47,576 bases of DNA from Brevundimonas sp. (GCF_003248455.1 NZ_QFNM01000021.1:1-47576); one strand, 5' to 3'. Positions 15,314 through 24,341 are shown, counted from the stretch's first letter. The notes: generated by a model not told the origin, from the sequence alone. Numbers and translations are program-made.

Positions 15314-17302
15314 ATGGCCGGGGATACTCCCCACGACGCGAGCGCTCCCTCGCCTGCGTCGCACACGCCGGACACGTCCACCCACGCTACGGGCCCGGAA
15401 TCCCACGTTCCGGGCGGCCCTGTTCAGGGCGGGATCGCCAAGCACGGCGGCCTTTGGGCGCTGACCCTGGGCGCCATCGGCGTGGTGTTCGGCGATATCG
15501 GCACCAGCCCGCTGTACGCCCTGCGCGAGGCGATCGGTCATGCCCAGCGCGGCGTGGGCGGCGACCTGGCCATCGTCGGCGTGGTGTCGCTGGCCTTCTG
15601 GGCGCTGATGGTGGTGGTGACGTTCAAATACGTCTTCTTCCTGATGCGCGCGGACAACAAGGGCGAGGGCGGCACCCTGTCGCTGATGGCCCTGGCGCAG
15701 TTCGCCGTGGGGCGGCGCAGCGCCTGGATCTTCATCCTGGGCGTCTGCGGCGCGGCGCTCTTCTATGGCGACGGCATCATCACGCCCGCCATTTCGGTGC
15801 TGTCGGCGGTCGAGGGGCTGCAGGACGCGCCCGGCGTGTCGGGCAGGCTGGACCCCTTCATCGTGCCGATCTCGGCCGGCATTCTGATCGCCCTGTTCCT
15901 GGTCCAGTCGCGCGGCACGGCCAAGCTGGCCAAGTATTTCGGGCCGATCACGGCGGTCTGGTTCCTCAGCCTGGGGGCGCTGGGCCTGGTCCATATCTTC
16001 GACGACGTCACCATCCTGCGCGCTCTGTCGCCCTATTACGGGGTCAGCCTGCTGCTGCACGACGGCTTTCTGGGCTTCGTCATCCTGGGCAGCGTCTTCC
16101 TGGCCGTCACGGGGGCCGAGGCCCTCTACGCCGACATGGGTCATTTCGGAAAGGCGCCGATCCGAATGGGTTGGCTGGCCTTCGTCCTGCCCTGCCTGAC
16201 GCTGAACTATCTGGGCCAGGGCGCCCTGATCCTGGACAATCCCGCCGCGGCCGAGAACCCGTTCTGGAACATGGTGCCCCAGGCCGCCTATTGGCCGATG
16301 CTGATCCTGGCCACCGCCGCGACCGTCATCGCCTCCCAGGCCGTGATCACCGGCGCCTTTTCCGTGACGCAGCAGGCGGTGCAACTGGGCCTGCTGCCGC
16401 GGATCGACATCCGCAACACCTCCGAGACCCAGGCCGGCCAGATCTTCGTGCCGGCGGTGAACACCTTCCTGATGACCGGGGTTCTGGTGCTGCTGGTGGT
16501 GTTCCAGAGCTCGCACAATCTGACCGCCGCCTATGGGGTGGCCGTGACGGGCACCATGCTGGTCAATACGCTGATGGCCTATTCGGTCATCCGCAAGGGC
16601 TGGAAGTGGCCGATGTGGGCCGTCGCCGGCACATTGATCCCGTTCGCCTTCATCGACAGCGTCTTCCTGACCTCCAACCTGCTGAAAATCCCCGACGGCG
16701 CCTGGATGCCGCTGGTGCTGGGCGCCCTGCTGGTCGTGGTGATGTGGACCTGGGTGCGCGGCACCCAGATCCTGACGGCCAAGACGAGGAAGGACAGCCT
16801 GCCGCTGACCGACCTGATCGAGATGCTGCAGGCGCGACCGCCGCACCGGGCGCCGGGCATGGCCATCTTCCTGACCTCGGACCCCGATGTCGCCCCCGTC
16901 GCCCTGATGCACAATCTCAAGCACAACAAGGTGCTGCACGAGAAGAACGTCATCCTGACGGTGCGCACCTCGGAGCGGCCGCGCGTCAGGGAGGCCGACC
17001 GCGTGCGGATGGAGCCGATCAACGACGACTTCAAGAAGGTCACGGTGACATACGGCTTCATGGAGACGCCGAACGTGCCCCGCGCGCTCGGCCTGTGCCG
17101 CAAGCAGGGGCTGAAGTTCGACATCATGTCGACCAGCTTCTTCCTGGGCCGGCGCTCGCTGATCCCCTCGGCGCGGCAGGGCATGCCGTTGTGGCAGGAT
17201 CGGCTGTTCATTTTCCTGATGCGCAACGCCGCCAATCCGACCGACTTCTTCCACATCCCGCCCGGCCGCGTGGTCGAACTGGGCGCGCAGGTGGCCGTAT
17301 GA
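15314..17302 (+). CDS. kup: Low-affinity potassium transporter Kup
   Basis: A 662-residue KUP/HAK/KT potassium transporter of the inner membrane that couples K+ entry to protons. After a hydrophilic Pro/Thr/His-rich tail (about 1-45) the conserved start of the family follows: ALTLGAIGVVFGDIGTSPLYALREA. About twelve hydrophobic helices run to residue about 480, and a cytosolic C-terminal domain ends in FHIPPGRVVELGAQVAV, also typical of Kup. Length agrees with the family. The ATG has GGAGGA 5 nt upstream. It is divergent from the Rrf2/SDR pair, and rsmB follows after 47 nt or with a small overlap. Confidence 0.95.
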   Translation: MAGDTPHDASAPSPASHTPDTSTHATGPESHVPGGPVQGGIAKHGGLWALTLGAIGVVFGDIGTSPLYALREAIGHAQRGVGGDLAIVGVVSLAFWALMVVVTFKYVFFLMRADNKGEGGTLSLMALAQFAVGRRSAWIFILGVCGAALFYGDGIITPAISVLSAVEGLQDAPGVSGRLDPFIVPISAGILIALFLVQSRGTAKLAKYFGPITAVWFLSLGALGLVHIFDDVTILRALSPYYGVSLLLHDGFLGFVILGSVFLAVTGAEALYADMGHFGKAPIRMGWLAFVLPCLTLNYLGQGALILDNPAAAENPFWNMVPQAAYWPMLILATAATVIASQAVITGAFSVTQQAVQLGLLPRIDIRNTSETQAGQIFVPAVNTFLMTGVLVLLVVFQSSHNLTAAYGVAVTGTMLVNTLMAYSVIRKGWKWPMWAVAGTLIPFAFIDSVFLTSNLLKIPDGAWMPLVLGALLVVVMWTWVRGTQILTAKTRKDSLPLTDLIEMLQARPPHRAPGMAIFLTSDPDVAPVALMHNLKHNKVLHEKNVILTVRTSERPRVREADRVRMEPINDDFKKVTVTYGFMETPNVPRALGLCRKQGLKFDIMSTSFFLGRRSLIPSARQGMPLWQDRLFIFLMRNAANPTDFFHIPPGRVVELGAQVAV

Positions 17303-17349
17303 GGCCGGGCGCCCGGCCGGGCCAAAGCTCCGAAGCGCGCGGACGCCGG

Positions 17350-18684
17350 ATGGCGACCAAGGGCAGGCCGCGCCCGGCTTCGGCAGAGGCCGCCGCTTCG
17401 TCTCAGGACGACATCGGCGTTGAGGCGCGCGTGGTCGCCGGCGTCCTGTTGAATGCGGCGCTGGAAAAGCGCAACGGCCTGGACGAGGCCCTGTCCCAGC
17501 CCGCCGCCCGCGCCCTGGCGCCGGTGGACCGCGCCTTCGCCCGTGCCGTCGCCATGGCCGCCCTGCGCCGGCTGGGCGAGATCGATCAGATTCTGGATCG
17601 CCGCCTGCAGAAGGCCCCGCCCGAGGCCGTGCGCACCCTGATGCGCGTCGCCCTGGCCCAGACCCTGGTGCTGGAGACGCCCGCCTTCGCCGCCGTGTCG
17701 ACGGCGGTGAAACTGGCCGAGCGCGATCCCAGGACCCGGCCCTACAAGAACCTGGTCAACGCCGTGCTGCGCGGCGTGGGCAGGGACGGTCCCGGCCTGA
17801 CGACCGCCGAGAGCAATCTGCCCGATTGGATCGCCGCCCGGTGGGAGGCGACCTATGGCGAGGCGGCCCTGGTCGGCCTGGCCCTGGCCGCGCGCGAGGA
17901 GCCGGCGACGGACCTCAGCCTGAAGCCCGGCGTCGATCCCGCCGCCGTCGCCGCCGCCGTGGACGGAGAAGCGCTGCCGGGGGGAACCGTCCGCACCGGC
18001 CGGCGCGGCGACGTGGCGACCTGGCCCGGTTTCGAGGACGGCGACTGGTGGGTCCAGGACGCCGCCGCCGCCGTTCCTGCCCGCCTGCTGGACGTGAAGG
18101 CGGGCGAGACCGCGCTGGACATGTGCGCCGCGCCCGGCGGCAAGACCCTGCAACTGGCGGCCGCCGGCGCTGCGGTCGTCGCGCTCGACCGGTCGGCCCC
18201 GCGCCTGAAACGCCTGACCCAGAACCTGGTTCGCACCGGCCTGGGCGCCGAGGTCGTCGCCGTGCCCGCCGAGGACTGGGCGGACGTCCGCACCTTCGAC
18301 GCCGTCCTTTTGGACGCGCCCTGCACCGCCACCGGCACCTTCCGCCGCAACCCCGAGGTCCTGCGCGCCACCCGCCCGGCCGAGGTCGCCAAACTGGCCG
18401 ATGTCCAGCACCGCCTGCTGGACGCCGCTGCGGAACGGGTCAAGCCGGGCGGACGGCTGGTCTATTGCACCTGTTCGCTGGAGCGCGAGGAGGGCGAGAC
18501 CCAGGTCGTGGCCTTCCTGCGCCGCAACCCCGGCTTCCGCACCACACCCGCCGACCCCGCCGCCATCGGCGCCCCGGTCCAGGCGCTGACCCCCGAAGGC
18601 TGGCTCCGCATCCTGCCCTCCATGTGGGCCGAAAAAGGCGGTCTCGACGGCTTCTTCGCCGCCCGGCTGGAACGGGTTTCCTGA
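17350..18684 (+). CDS. rsmB: 16S rRNA m5C967 methyltransferase RsmB-like
   Basis: A 444-residue RNA cytosine-C5 methyltransferase. The N-terminal NusB-like domain (about 20-150) contains LDEALSQPAARALAPVDRAFARAV. The Rossmann SAM-binding domain has ALDMCAAPGGKTLQLA (motif I), LLDAPCTATGTFRRNPE (motif IV with the release Cys) and LVYCTCSLEREEGETQ (motif VI with the catalytic Cys). RsmB methylates C967 of 16S rRNA. ATG at 17350 is chosen for its position before the first conserved residues; ATG at 17299, overlapping the kup stop by 4 nt, would add 17 Arg/Gly-rich residues and is a real alternative. The gene order rsmB-rpe-heparinase-purH resembles that seen in other alphaproteobacteria. Confidence 0.9.
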   Translation: MATKGRPRPASAEAAASSQDDIGVEARVVAGVLLNAALEKRNGLDEALSQPAARALAPVDRAFARAVAMAALRRLGEIDQILDRRLQKAPPEAVRTLMRVALAQTLVLETPAFAAVSTAVKLAERDPRTRPYKNLVNAVLRGVGRDGPGLTTAESNLPDWIAARWEATYGEAALVGLALAAREEPATDLSLKPGVDPAAVAAAVDGEALPGGTVRTGRRGDVATWPGFEDGDWWVQDAAAAVPARLLDVKAGETALDMCAAPGGKTLQLAAAGAAVVALDRSAPRLKRLTQNLVRTGLGAEVVAVPAEDWADVRTFDAVLLDAPCTATGTFRRNPEVLRATRPAEVAKLADVQHRLLDAAAERVKPGGRLVYCTCSLEREEGETQVVAFLRRNPGFRTTPADPAAIGAPVQALTPEGWLRILPSMWAEKGGLDGFFAARLERVS

Positions 18685-18685
18685 G

Positions 18686-18704
18686 CGGGAGCGGCTTGCT
18701 CCCG
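18686..18704 (+). terminator. Hairpin between rsmB and rpe
   Basis: Perfect 7-bp stem (cgggagc at 18686-18692, gctcccg at 18698-18704) with a 5-nt loop, starting 2 nt after the rsmB stop. There is no T-run. It may be an attenuating hairpin in the 47-nt gap before rpe rather than a strong terminator. Confidence 0.4.
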
Positions 18705-18731
18705 ACTGCAACCCGCCTTATCCCGAGGGCC

Positions 18732-19397
18732 ATGGCCGTCACCCCTCTGATCTGTCCGTCGATCCTCGCCAGCGACTTTTCGCGGCTGGGCGAAGAAGTC
18801 CGTGCGCTGGAGGCGGCGGGCGCCGACTGGGTCCATGTGGACGTCATGGACGGGCATTTCGTGCCCAACCTCACACTGGGGCCGGACATCGTGAAGGCGA
18901 TCCGGCCGCACACCCGCCTGCCGTTCGACGTGCACCTGATGGTCGCGCCGGTCGATCCGTGGCTCGAGGCGTTCCGCGACGCCGGGGCCGACATCCTGAC
19001 GGTCCACCCGGAAAGCGGCCCGCACCTGCATCGCACCCTGGGGCGCATCCGCCAACTGGGCGCCAAGGCCGGGGTGGTGTTCAATCCGGCGACGCCGCTG
19101 TCGATCCTGGAAGAGGTGGTCGATCTGGTCGATCTGGTGCTGATCATGTCGGTCAATCCAGGCTTCGGCGGCCAGAGGTTCATCGACAGTTCGCTGCGCA
19201 AGATCGCAGGCGCCCGCGGCATGCTGGACCGGGCGGGATCCTCGGCGCATCTGCAGGTGGACGGGGGCGTCACCGCGGCCAATGCGGCGGCCTGCGTCGA
19301 CGCCGGAGCCGACGCCCTGGTCGCCGGCTCCTTCGTGTTCAAGGGCGACTATGCGGCCAATATCGCCGCCCTGAAGGCCGCGCCGGAACGCGCATGA
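18732..19397 (+). CDS. rpe: Ribulose-phosphate 3-epimerase
   Basis: A 221-residue TIM barrel that interconverts ribulose-5-phosphate and xylulose-5-phosphate in the pentose phosphate pathway. Family signatures are present: PSILASDFSRLGEE (about 9-22), VHVDVMDGHFVPNLTLGP with the metal-binding Asp and His, FDVHLMV, MSVNPGFGGQ (phosphate loop) and VDGGV with the second catalytic Asp. The length is standard. GAGG precedes the ATG. Its last codons overlap the start of the heparinase-like gene by 4 nt (ATGA), so those two are coupled. Confidence 0.95.
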   Translation: MAVTPLICPSILASDFSRLGEEVRALEAAGADWVHVDVMDGHFVPNLTLGPDIVKAIRPHTRLPFDVHLMVAPVDPWLEAFRDAGADILTVHPESGPHLHRTLGRIRQLGAKAGVVFNPATPLSILEEVVDLVDLVLIMSVNPGFGGQRFIDSSLRKIAGARGMLDRAGSSAHLQVDGGVTAANAAACVDAGADALVAGSFVFKGDYAANIAALKAAPERA

Positions 19398-21214
19398 GCC
19401 CGCTCGGTCCCTTCGCTCCGCGCGGCCAGGACGCGGGCCTCGACGTGGCTTCGGGCCAGATTCCCGGCCTGCCCGGCGCCCCGGTCAGGACGCCCGTTCG
19501 GGCCGGCGACGCGGCGGCCGGTCCCGGCCTGTGGCCCGCCATCGCCGGACGGCTGGCGACGCGCCAACTGTGGATCGAGCTTTACGGCCTGCCCGGCTAC
19601 GGCCTGACGCTGAAGGGGCGCAAGGTCAGCGCCTTCGCCGCCACGCCGCGCGATTTCCGTCCGCACGATCCTGCGCCGGGTCGCAACGTCCTGGCCGGGC
19701 GGTTCCTGCTGGCCGGCGCGGCGATGGAGGTGGAGCCGTCGGGCGATCCGTGGAACCGGCCCAGTCCGTCCAGGCCCTTCGCGGTCGAACTGCACGCCTT
19801 CGCCTGGCTGCCCGCCCTGATGATGCAAGGCGATCGCGGCGCGCGCGAGGCCCTGCGTCTGGCCCTGGCCTGGGGCGACGCCTTCGCCCGCTGGTCGCCC
19901 TTCGCCTGGGGCCCGGAGATCCTGGCGCGTCGCGTCGTCAACCTGGCCTGTGCGGCGCGGCGGATGGGGGCGGTCGCCACCGAGACCGAACGCCTGGCCC
20001 TGGCCGACAGCCTGGCGCGCCAGACCCGCCAGCTGCTGCGGCCCCCCGGCGGTCTGGCCAGCCGGGCCGAGCGTCTGACGGCGGCGGCCGTCGGCGGCTG
20101 CGTCCTGGCCGGACCGGCCGGGCAGAGCCTGCGTCGCCGCGCCCTGTCGCGCCTGTCCGGCGCGCTGGAGATCACGGTTCAGGACGACGGCGGCCACGCC
20201 TCGCGCAGCCCGGAGGCGGGGCTGGAACTGTTGCTGGACCTGCTGACGCTGGACGACGCCCTGTCGCAACTGTCCGAGCCGACGCCCGACGCCGTTTCGG
20301 CCGCCATCGCCCGATTGACCAAGGGCTTGCGTCTGCTGACCCTGCCCGACGGTCGTCTGGCCGGTTTCCAGGGCGGCGGCGCGTCCAGCGTCGAACGGGT
20401 CGCCGCCGCCCGCGCCCATGACGAGGCGACGGACGACCCCGCCGCCGCGGGCAAGGCAGCGGGCCTGACCCGCATCGCCAGCCCGCTTCTGACCGTCGTC
20501 GCCGATACGGCGGCGCCGGCGTCCGGGCCATGGGGCGCCACGGCCTGCGCCCAGCCCCTGGCGCTGGAGATCGCCTGCGGCAAGGATCGTCTGGTCACGG
20601 GATCGGGCTGGACCCCGGCCGCGACGGACCGCCAGGCCCTGCGCCTGACGCCCGCCCATTCGACGCTGACGCTGGGCGAACGGTCGCTGAACGAGCCGCT
20701 GGGCGGGTGGAAGGGCGAACTGCTGGGGCCGCGCCTGGTCGGACCGCCGATCCATGTCACGGCCGATCGGCGCGACGGCGACGGCGCGGTCTGGCTGGAG
20801 ATGGAGCACGACGGCTGGACCGAGCTCTTCGGCCTCAACCATCAGCGCAGGCTGTATCTGGACCAGCGGCTGGACGAACTGCGCGCCGAGGAGAAGCTGT
20901 TTCCGACGCCGGGCCGCAAGGAGATGGTGCGCCAGATCGCCGCTCCCTACGCCATCCGTTTCCATCTGGAGCCGGGAGTGCAGGCGTCGCTGGCGCGGGA
21001 CCGGCGCTCCATCCTGCTGCGCGGGGCCTCGGGCCGGGGCTGGTGGTTCAGGACCGACGGGCCGGACGTGGCCATCGAACCCAGCGTCCATATCGACGCG
21101 GGCCTGACCCGCCGCAGCCTGCAGATCGTGGTGCGCGGCTCGGCCCGCACCGACAGCGAAACCAAGATCCGCTGGAAGCTGAGCCCTGCGGGCGCGAGCG
21201 GCGATCCGGCGTGA
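19394..21214 (+). CDS. Heparinase II/III family protein
   Basis: A 606-residue protein with an alpha-helical N-terminal toroid (about 60-350) and a C-terminal beta-sandwich heparinase II/III-like domain (about 370-600). The latter includes GGGASSVERVAAA, HSTLTLGERSLNEP and MEHDGWTELFGLNHQRRLYLD. Family members cleave uronic-acid-containing polysaccharides by beta-elimination, but this alphaproteobacterial branch, usually linked with purH and rsmB, is uncharacterised. No clear signal peptide is present, which is odd for a polysaccharide lyase. ATG at 19394 overlaps the rpe stop by 4 nt and its own TGA overlaps the next GTG by 4 nt, so it is translationally coupled on both sides. Confidence 0.85.
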   Translation: MSPLGPFAPRGQDAGLDVASGQIPGLPGAPVRTPVRAGDAAAGPGLWPAIAGRLATRQLWIELYGLPGYGLTLKGRKVSAFAATPRDFRPHDPAPGRNVLAGRFLLAGAAMEVEPSGDPWNRPSPSRPFAVELHAFAWLPALMMQGDRGAREALRLALAWGDAFARWSPFAWGPEILARRVVNLACAARRMGAVATETERLALADSLARQTRQLLRPPGGLASRAERLTAAAVGGCVLAGPAGQSLRRRALSRLSGALEITVQDDGGHASRSPEAGLELLLDLLTLDDALSQLSEPTPDAVSAAIARLTKGLRLLTLPDGRLAGFQGGGASSVERVAAARAHDEATDDPAAAGKAAGLTRIASPLLTVVADTAAPASGPWGATACAQPLALEIACGKDRLVTGSGWTPAATDRQALRLTPAHSTLTLGERSLNEPLGGWKGELLGPRLVGPPIHVTADRRDGDGAVWLEMEHDGWTELFGLNHQRRLYLDQRLDELRAEEKLFPTPGRKEMVRQIAAPYAIRFHLEPGVQASLARDRRSILLRGASGRGWWFRTDGPDVAIEPSVHIDAGLTRRSLQIVVRGSARTDSETKIRWKLSPAGASGDPA

Positions 21215-21555
21215 CCGACGGCGATCGCCTGCGGATCGTTCGCGGCGTGCATACGGCCATCTATCTGGTCATGTCGGCGGCTTCTCTTCTGGTGCTCTAC
21301 GCCGGGATTTCGGGGCGGACGGGACGGTGGCTTTGGATCGCCCTGACCCTGGTCGCCGTCGAAGCGGCGGTTTTCATCGGCTCTGGATTGAAGTGCCCCC
21401 TGACCGCCGTGGCCGTGCGCTATGGCGCCACGCCGGACGGCGCCTATGACACCTTCTTTCCCGAGCGCTGCACGCGGCACACCTTTCGGGTCTTCGGCCC
21501 CCTGATCGCGCTGGGCCTTGCGCTCAACGCCCTGCGATGGTTCGACCTGTTGTGA
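21211..21555 (+). CDS. Small multi-pass membrane protein of unknown function
   Basis: A 114-residue protein with three hydrophobic segments: about 14-34 (HTAIYLVMSAASLLVLYAGI), 40-60 (RWLWIALTLVAVEAAVFIGS) and 95-108. It has a conserved-looking LKCPLTAVAVRYGA and a short loop FFPERCTRHTFRV between the last two. The CPLT loop recalls small uncharacterised membrane families such as DUF2784, but I cannot confirm this. The GTG start overlaps the stop of the heparinase-like gene (GTGA), which supports both the start and the expression of this short gene. purH follows after 80 nt. Function is unknown. Confidence 0.75.
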   Translation: MTDGDRLRIVRGVHTAIYLVMSAASLLVLYAGISGRTGRWLWIALTLVAVEAAVFIGSGLKCPLTAVAVRYGATPDGAYDTFFPERCTRHTFRVFGPLIALGLALNALRWFDLL

Positions 21556-21635
21556 GGCGTCCGCATACGGGGTGACGCGGCGGCGGTTTGGGTCTAGACG
21601 GCCCGCCATCCTCCCCAGCATTCACGGACGCCGCC

Positions 21636-23240
21636 ATGCCCGCCGCTCCCGACTTTCCGCCCGCGCCCGATCAGGTGAAACCGCAGCGCGCCCTGATTTC
21701 CCTGTCCGACAAGGCGGGGCTGGAGGACGCGGCCCGCGCCCTGCACGATCTGGGCGTCGAACTGGTCTCGACCGGCGGCACGCGCGCGGCCATCGAGAAG
21801 CTGGGCCTGCCGGTCAAGGACGTGGCCGAGCTGACGGGCTTCCCGGAGATGATGGACGGCCGGGTCAAGACCCTGCATCCCGTCGTGCACGGCGGCCTGC
21901 TGGGCGTGCGCAACGCCCCGACGCACGCCCAGGCTATGGCCGAACACGGCATCGGCGCGGTCGACCTCGTCTGGATCGACCTCTATCCATTTGAAAAGAC
22001 GGTTGAAGCCGGCGGCGGTTTCGAGGCCGCGATCGAGAATATCGACATCGGCGGCCCGGCCATGATCCGGTCCGGCTCCAAGAACCATGGGCATGTGGCG
22101 GTGGCGGTGGACGGCGAGAGCATCGCCCTGATCCTGGAGGCCTTGAAGGCGAACGGATCGACCGATCTGGCGCTGCGCAAGCGGCTGGCGGCCCGCGCCT
22201 TCGCCCGCACGGCCGCCTATGACGCCGCCGTCTCGGGCTGGTTCGCCCGACAGATCGAGGACGCGGCGCCTGCCCGCAAGTCCATCGCCGGAACCCTGGC
22301 CCAGACGCTGCGCTATGGCGAAAACCCGCATCAGACGGGCGCCTTCTACCGCACCGGCGAGAAGCGTCCGGGCGTGGCCTATGCGACCCAGGTCCAGGGC
22401 AAGGAGCTGGGCTACAACAACATCGCCGACGCCGACGCGGCCTATGAGCTGGTCGCCGAGTTCGAACAGCCGGCCGTGGTCATCGTCAAGCACGCCAACC
22501 CGTGCGGCGTAGCGGTCGGCAAGGACCTGTCGGAAGCCTACGCCCGCGCCCTGGAATGCGACGCCGTCTCGGCCTTCGGGGGGGTGATCGCGGTCAACCG
22601 CCCGCTGAACGGCGACGACGCCCGCGCCATCACCGGCATTTTCACCGAGGTCGTGATCGCGCCAGGCGCGGACGACGAGGCCAGGGGAGTCTTCGCCGCC
22701 AAGAAGAACCTGCGCCTGCTGATCGCCGACGGCCTGCCCGACCCGCACGGCCCGGGCGAGGTGTTCCGCTCGGTCGCCGGCGGCTTCCTGGTCCAGTCGC
22801 GCGACCGCTCGCTGATCAAGCCGTCGGACCTGAAGATCGTCACGCGCCGCCAGCCGACGCCGACCGAAATCCAGGACATGCTGTTCGCCTTCACCGTGGC
22901 CAAACACGTCAAGTCCAACGCCATCGTCTACGCCAAGGACGGCCAGACGGCGGGCATCGGCGCCGGCCAGATGAACCGCCGCGATTCGGCCCGCATCGCC
23001 GCCATCCGCGCCAAGGAGGCCGGCGAGGCCAAGGGCTTGGCCCATTCGCTGGCGGAAGGCTCGGCCTGCGCGTCGGAAGCCTTCTTCCCCTTCGCCGACG
23101 GCCTGTTGGAAGCGGTCGCGGCGGGCGCGACGGCGGTGATCCAGCCGGGGGGATCGATGCGCGACGCCGAGGTGATCGCCGCCGCCGACGAGAAGGGCAT
23201 CGCCATGGCCTTCACCGGCGTTCGCGTCTTCCGGCACTGA
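21636..23240 (+). CDS. purH: Bifunctional AICAR transformylase/IMP cyclohydrolase
   Basis: A 534-residue enzyme catalysing the last two steps of IMP synthesis. The N-terminal IMP cyclohydrolase (MGS-like) domain begins ALISLSDKAGLEDAARAL and includes STGGTRAAIE and GRVKTLHPVVHGGLL. The C-terminal AICAR transformylase domain contains LRYGENPHQTGAFY, the catalytic VKHANPCGVA (Lys-His) and IGAGQMNRRDSA. It ends in FTGVRVFRH, as in most PurH proteins. The ATG at 21636 fits the family length; an upstream frame to 21588 has no support. It follows the heparinase-like and small membrane genes and is closed by a strong hairpin. Confidence 0.96.
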   Translation: MPAAPDFPPAPDQVKPQRALISLSDKAGLEDAARALHDLGVELVSTGGTRAAIEKLGLPVKDVAELTGFPEMMDGRVKTLHPVVHGGLLGVRNAPTHAQAMAEHGIGAVDLVWIDLYPFEKTVEAGGGFEAAIENIDIGGPAMIRSGSKNHGHVAVAVDGESIALILEALKANGSTDLALRKRLAARAFARTAAYDAAVSGWFARQIEDAAPARKSIAGTLAQTLRYGENPHQTGAFYRTGEKRPGVAYATQVQGKELGYNNIADADAAYELVAEFEQPAVVIVKHANPCGVAVGKDLSEAYARALECDAVSAFGGVIAVNRPLNGDDARAITGIFTEVVIAPGADDEARGVFAAKKNLRLLIADGLPDPHGPGEVFRSVAGGFLVQSRDRSLIKPSDLKIVTRRQPTPTEIQDMLFAFTVAKHVKSNAIVYAKDGQTAGIGAGQMNRRDSARIAAIRAKEAGEAKGLAHSLAEGSACASEAFFPFADGLLEAVAAGATAVIQPGGSMRDAEVIAAADEKGIAMAFTGVRVFRH

Positions 23241-23270
23241 TCCTCGACATCCGGCGTCGAGATTTCGGGC

Positions 23271-23297
23271 GCAGCCTCGACAAATTGTCGAGGCTGC
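23271..23297 (+). terminator. Hairpin downstream of purH
   Basis: A perfect 11-bp stem (gcagcctcgac at 23271-23281, gtcgaggctgc at 23287-23297) with the loop aaatt, 31 nt after the purH stop. A smaller dyad ctcgac/gtcgag precedes it (23243-23261) and could pair with it alternatively. The T-run is absent apart from gttt a few bases on. It is probably a terminator or an mRNA-stabilising structure. Confidence 0.6.
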
Positions 23298-23387
23298 CGA
23301 GACGTTTGCATCGCGCTTCGACAGGACTGGACGGCGCGCGCCGGTCGTGATGCTCTGACGCCTTTCCTTGCATTGGAGCGTCGCCCC

Positions 23388-24287
23388 ATGACCGTGCCGA
23401 TCCGTCCCGAAGGCCAGGCCGCCGACGATGTGAAGCTGAGCCGACGCGCCCTGGGCGCCCTGGGCGGGCTGCTGTTCTCCGGCTACGCCGTCGCCGCCCT
23501 GGCCAGGGAGGCCAAGCCGATCACCACCGATGCGGCGGGCCTGACGACCGAAACCGTGACCTACGCCGCGTCGGACGGGTTCGACCTGCCGGCCTATGTG
23601 GCGCGGCCCGACGGGGCGGGACCGTTCCCCGTCGTGATCGTGGTGTCCGAAATCTTCGGCGTGCACGACTATATCCGCGACGTCTGCCGCCGGCTGGCCA
23701 AGCAGGGCTACGCCGCCATCGCGCCCGCCTTCTTCAACCGGGTGGAGGACCCCGCGCCCCTGTCGGACATGAAGCGGATCACGGAGATCGTGGGCGCGGC
23801 CGGCTACGAGCAGGTGATGGGCGACCTGTCGGCGACGATGGAATGGGCCAGCCAGCAATCCTGGGCCCGGGACGGCAAGGTCGGCATCACCGGCTTCTGC
23901 TGGGGCGGCAAGGTGGTTTGGCAGGCGGCGGCCCGTTTCGCCGCCATCGGGGCGGGCGTGGCCTGGTACGGCCGGCTGGCGCCCGGCGCGGACGCGACCC
24001 CGGTTCAGGTTTCGGCGGGCCAGCCCTGGCCGGTCGACCTGGCCGACGATCTGAAGGCGCCGGTGCTGGGCCTGTATGGCGGCCAGGATCAGGGCATTCC
24101 CCTGGCCAGCGTGGAGCGGATGCGCCAAGCCCTGGCGCGGGCCGGCCAGACCGACAGTCGGATCGTCGTCTATCCCGACGCGCCGCATGGTTTCCACGCC
24201 GACTATCGCGCGAGCTACGTCGAGGCGGACGCCAAGGACGGCTGGTCCAAACTGCTGGCGACCTTCGATAAGGCGTTAAAGAATTAA
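23388..24287 (+). CDS. Dienelactone-hydrolase-family protein with probable Tat signal
   Basis: A 299-residue alpha/beta hydrolase. The nucleophile Cys171 is in GFCWGG, Glu88 in SEIFG, Asp234 in GGQDQG and His267 in APHGFH, the full triad plus Glu of dienelactone hydrolases (carboxymethylenebutenolidase). The N-terminus KLSRRALGALGGLLFSGYAVAALA (residues 16-39) has twin arginines followed by a hydrophobic stretch, like a Tat signal, which would place it in the periplasm. No catechol-degradation genes are nearby, so a general hydrolase role is as likely as dienelactone cleavage. ATG at 23388 gives the twin-arginine start; GGAG is 10 nt upstream. Confidence 0.88.
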   Translation: MTVPIRPEGQAADDVKLSRRALGALGGLLFSGYAVAALAREAKPITTDAAGLTTETVTYAASDGFDLPAYVARPDGAGPFPVVIVVSEIFGVHDYIRDVCRRLAKQGYAAIAPAFFNRVEDPAPLSDMKRITEIVGAAGYEQVMGDLSATMEWASQQSWARDGKVGITGFCWGGKVVWQAAARFAAIGAGVAWYGRLAPGADATPVQVSAGQPWPVDLADDLKAPVLGLYGGQDQGIPLASVERMRQALARAGQTDSRIVVYPDAPHGFHADYRASYVEADAKDGWSKLLATFDKALKN

Positions 24288-24341
24288 GGCGTTACTGAAC
24301 GGCGGGCTGCGGAGGGCGGTCGCGCGCGGGAGGGATTGGCG

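Noticed and set aside
15274..18684. Single 1136-codon plus-strand fusion of kup region and rsmB
   Set aside because: The first two thirds are in the wrong frame for Kup; only the last 444 codons are real coding sequence (rsmB).
15158..18711. Two overlapping antisense frames of about 700 codons across kup and rsmB
   Set aside because: They mirror two well-defined genes, cross the gene boundary and show no domain.
21594..24197. Open frame of 867 codons antisense to purH and the dienelactone-hydrolase-like gene
   Set aside because: It spans two real genes and their intergenic gap, with typical mirror composition and no recognisable motifs.
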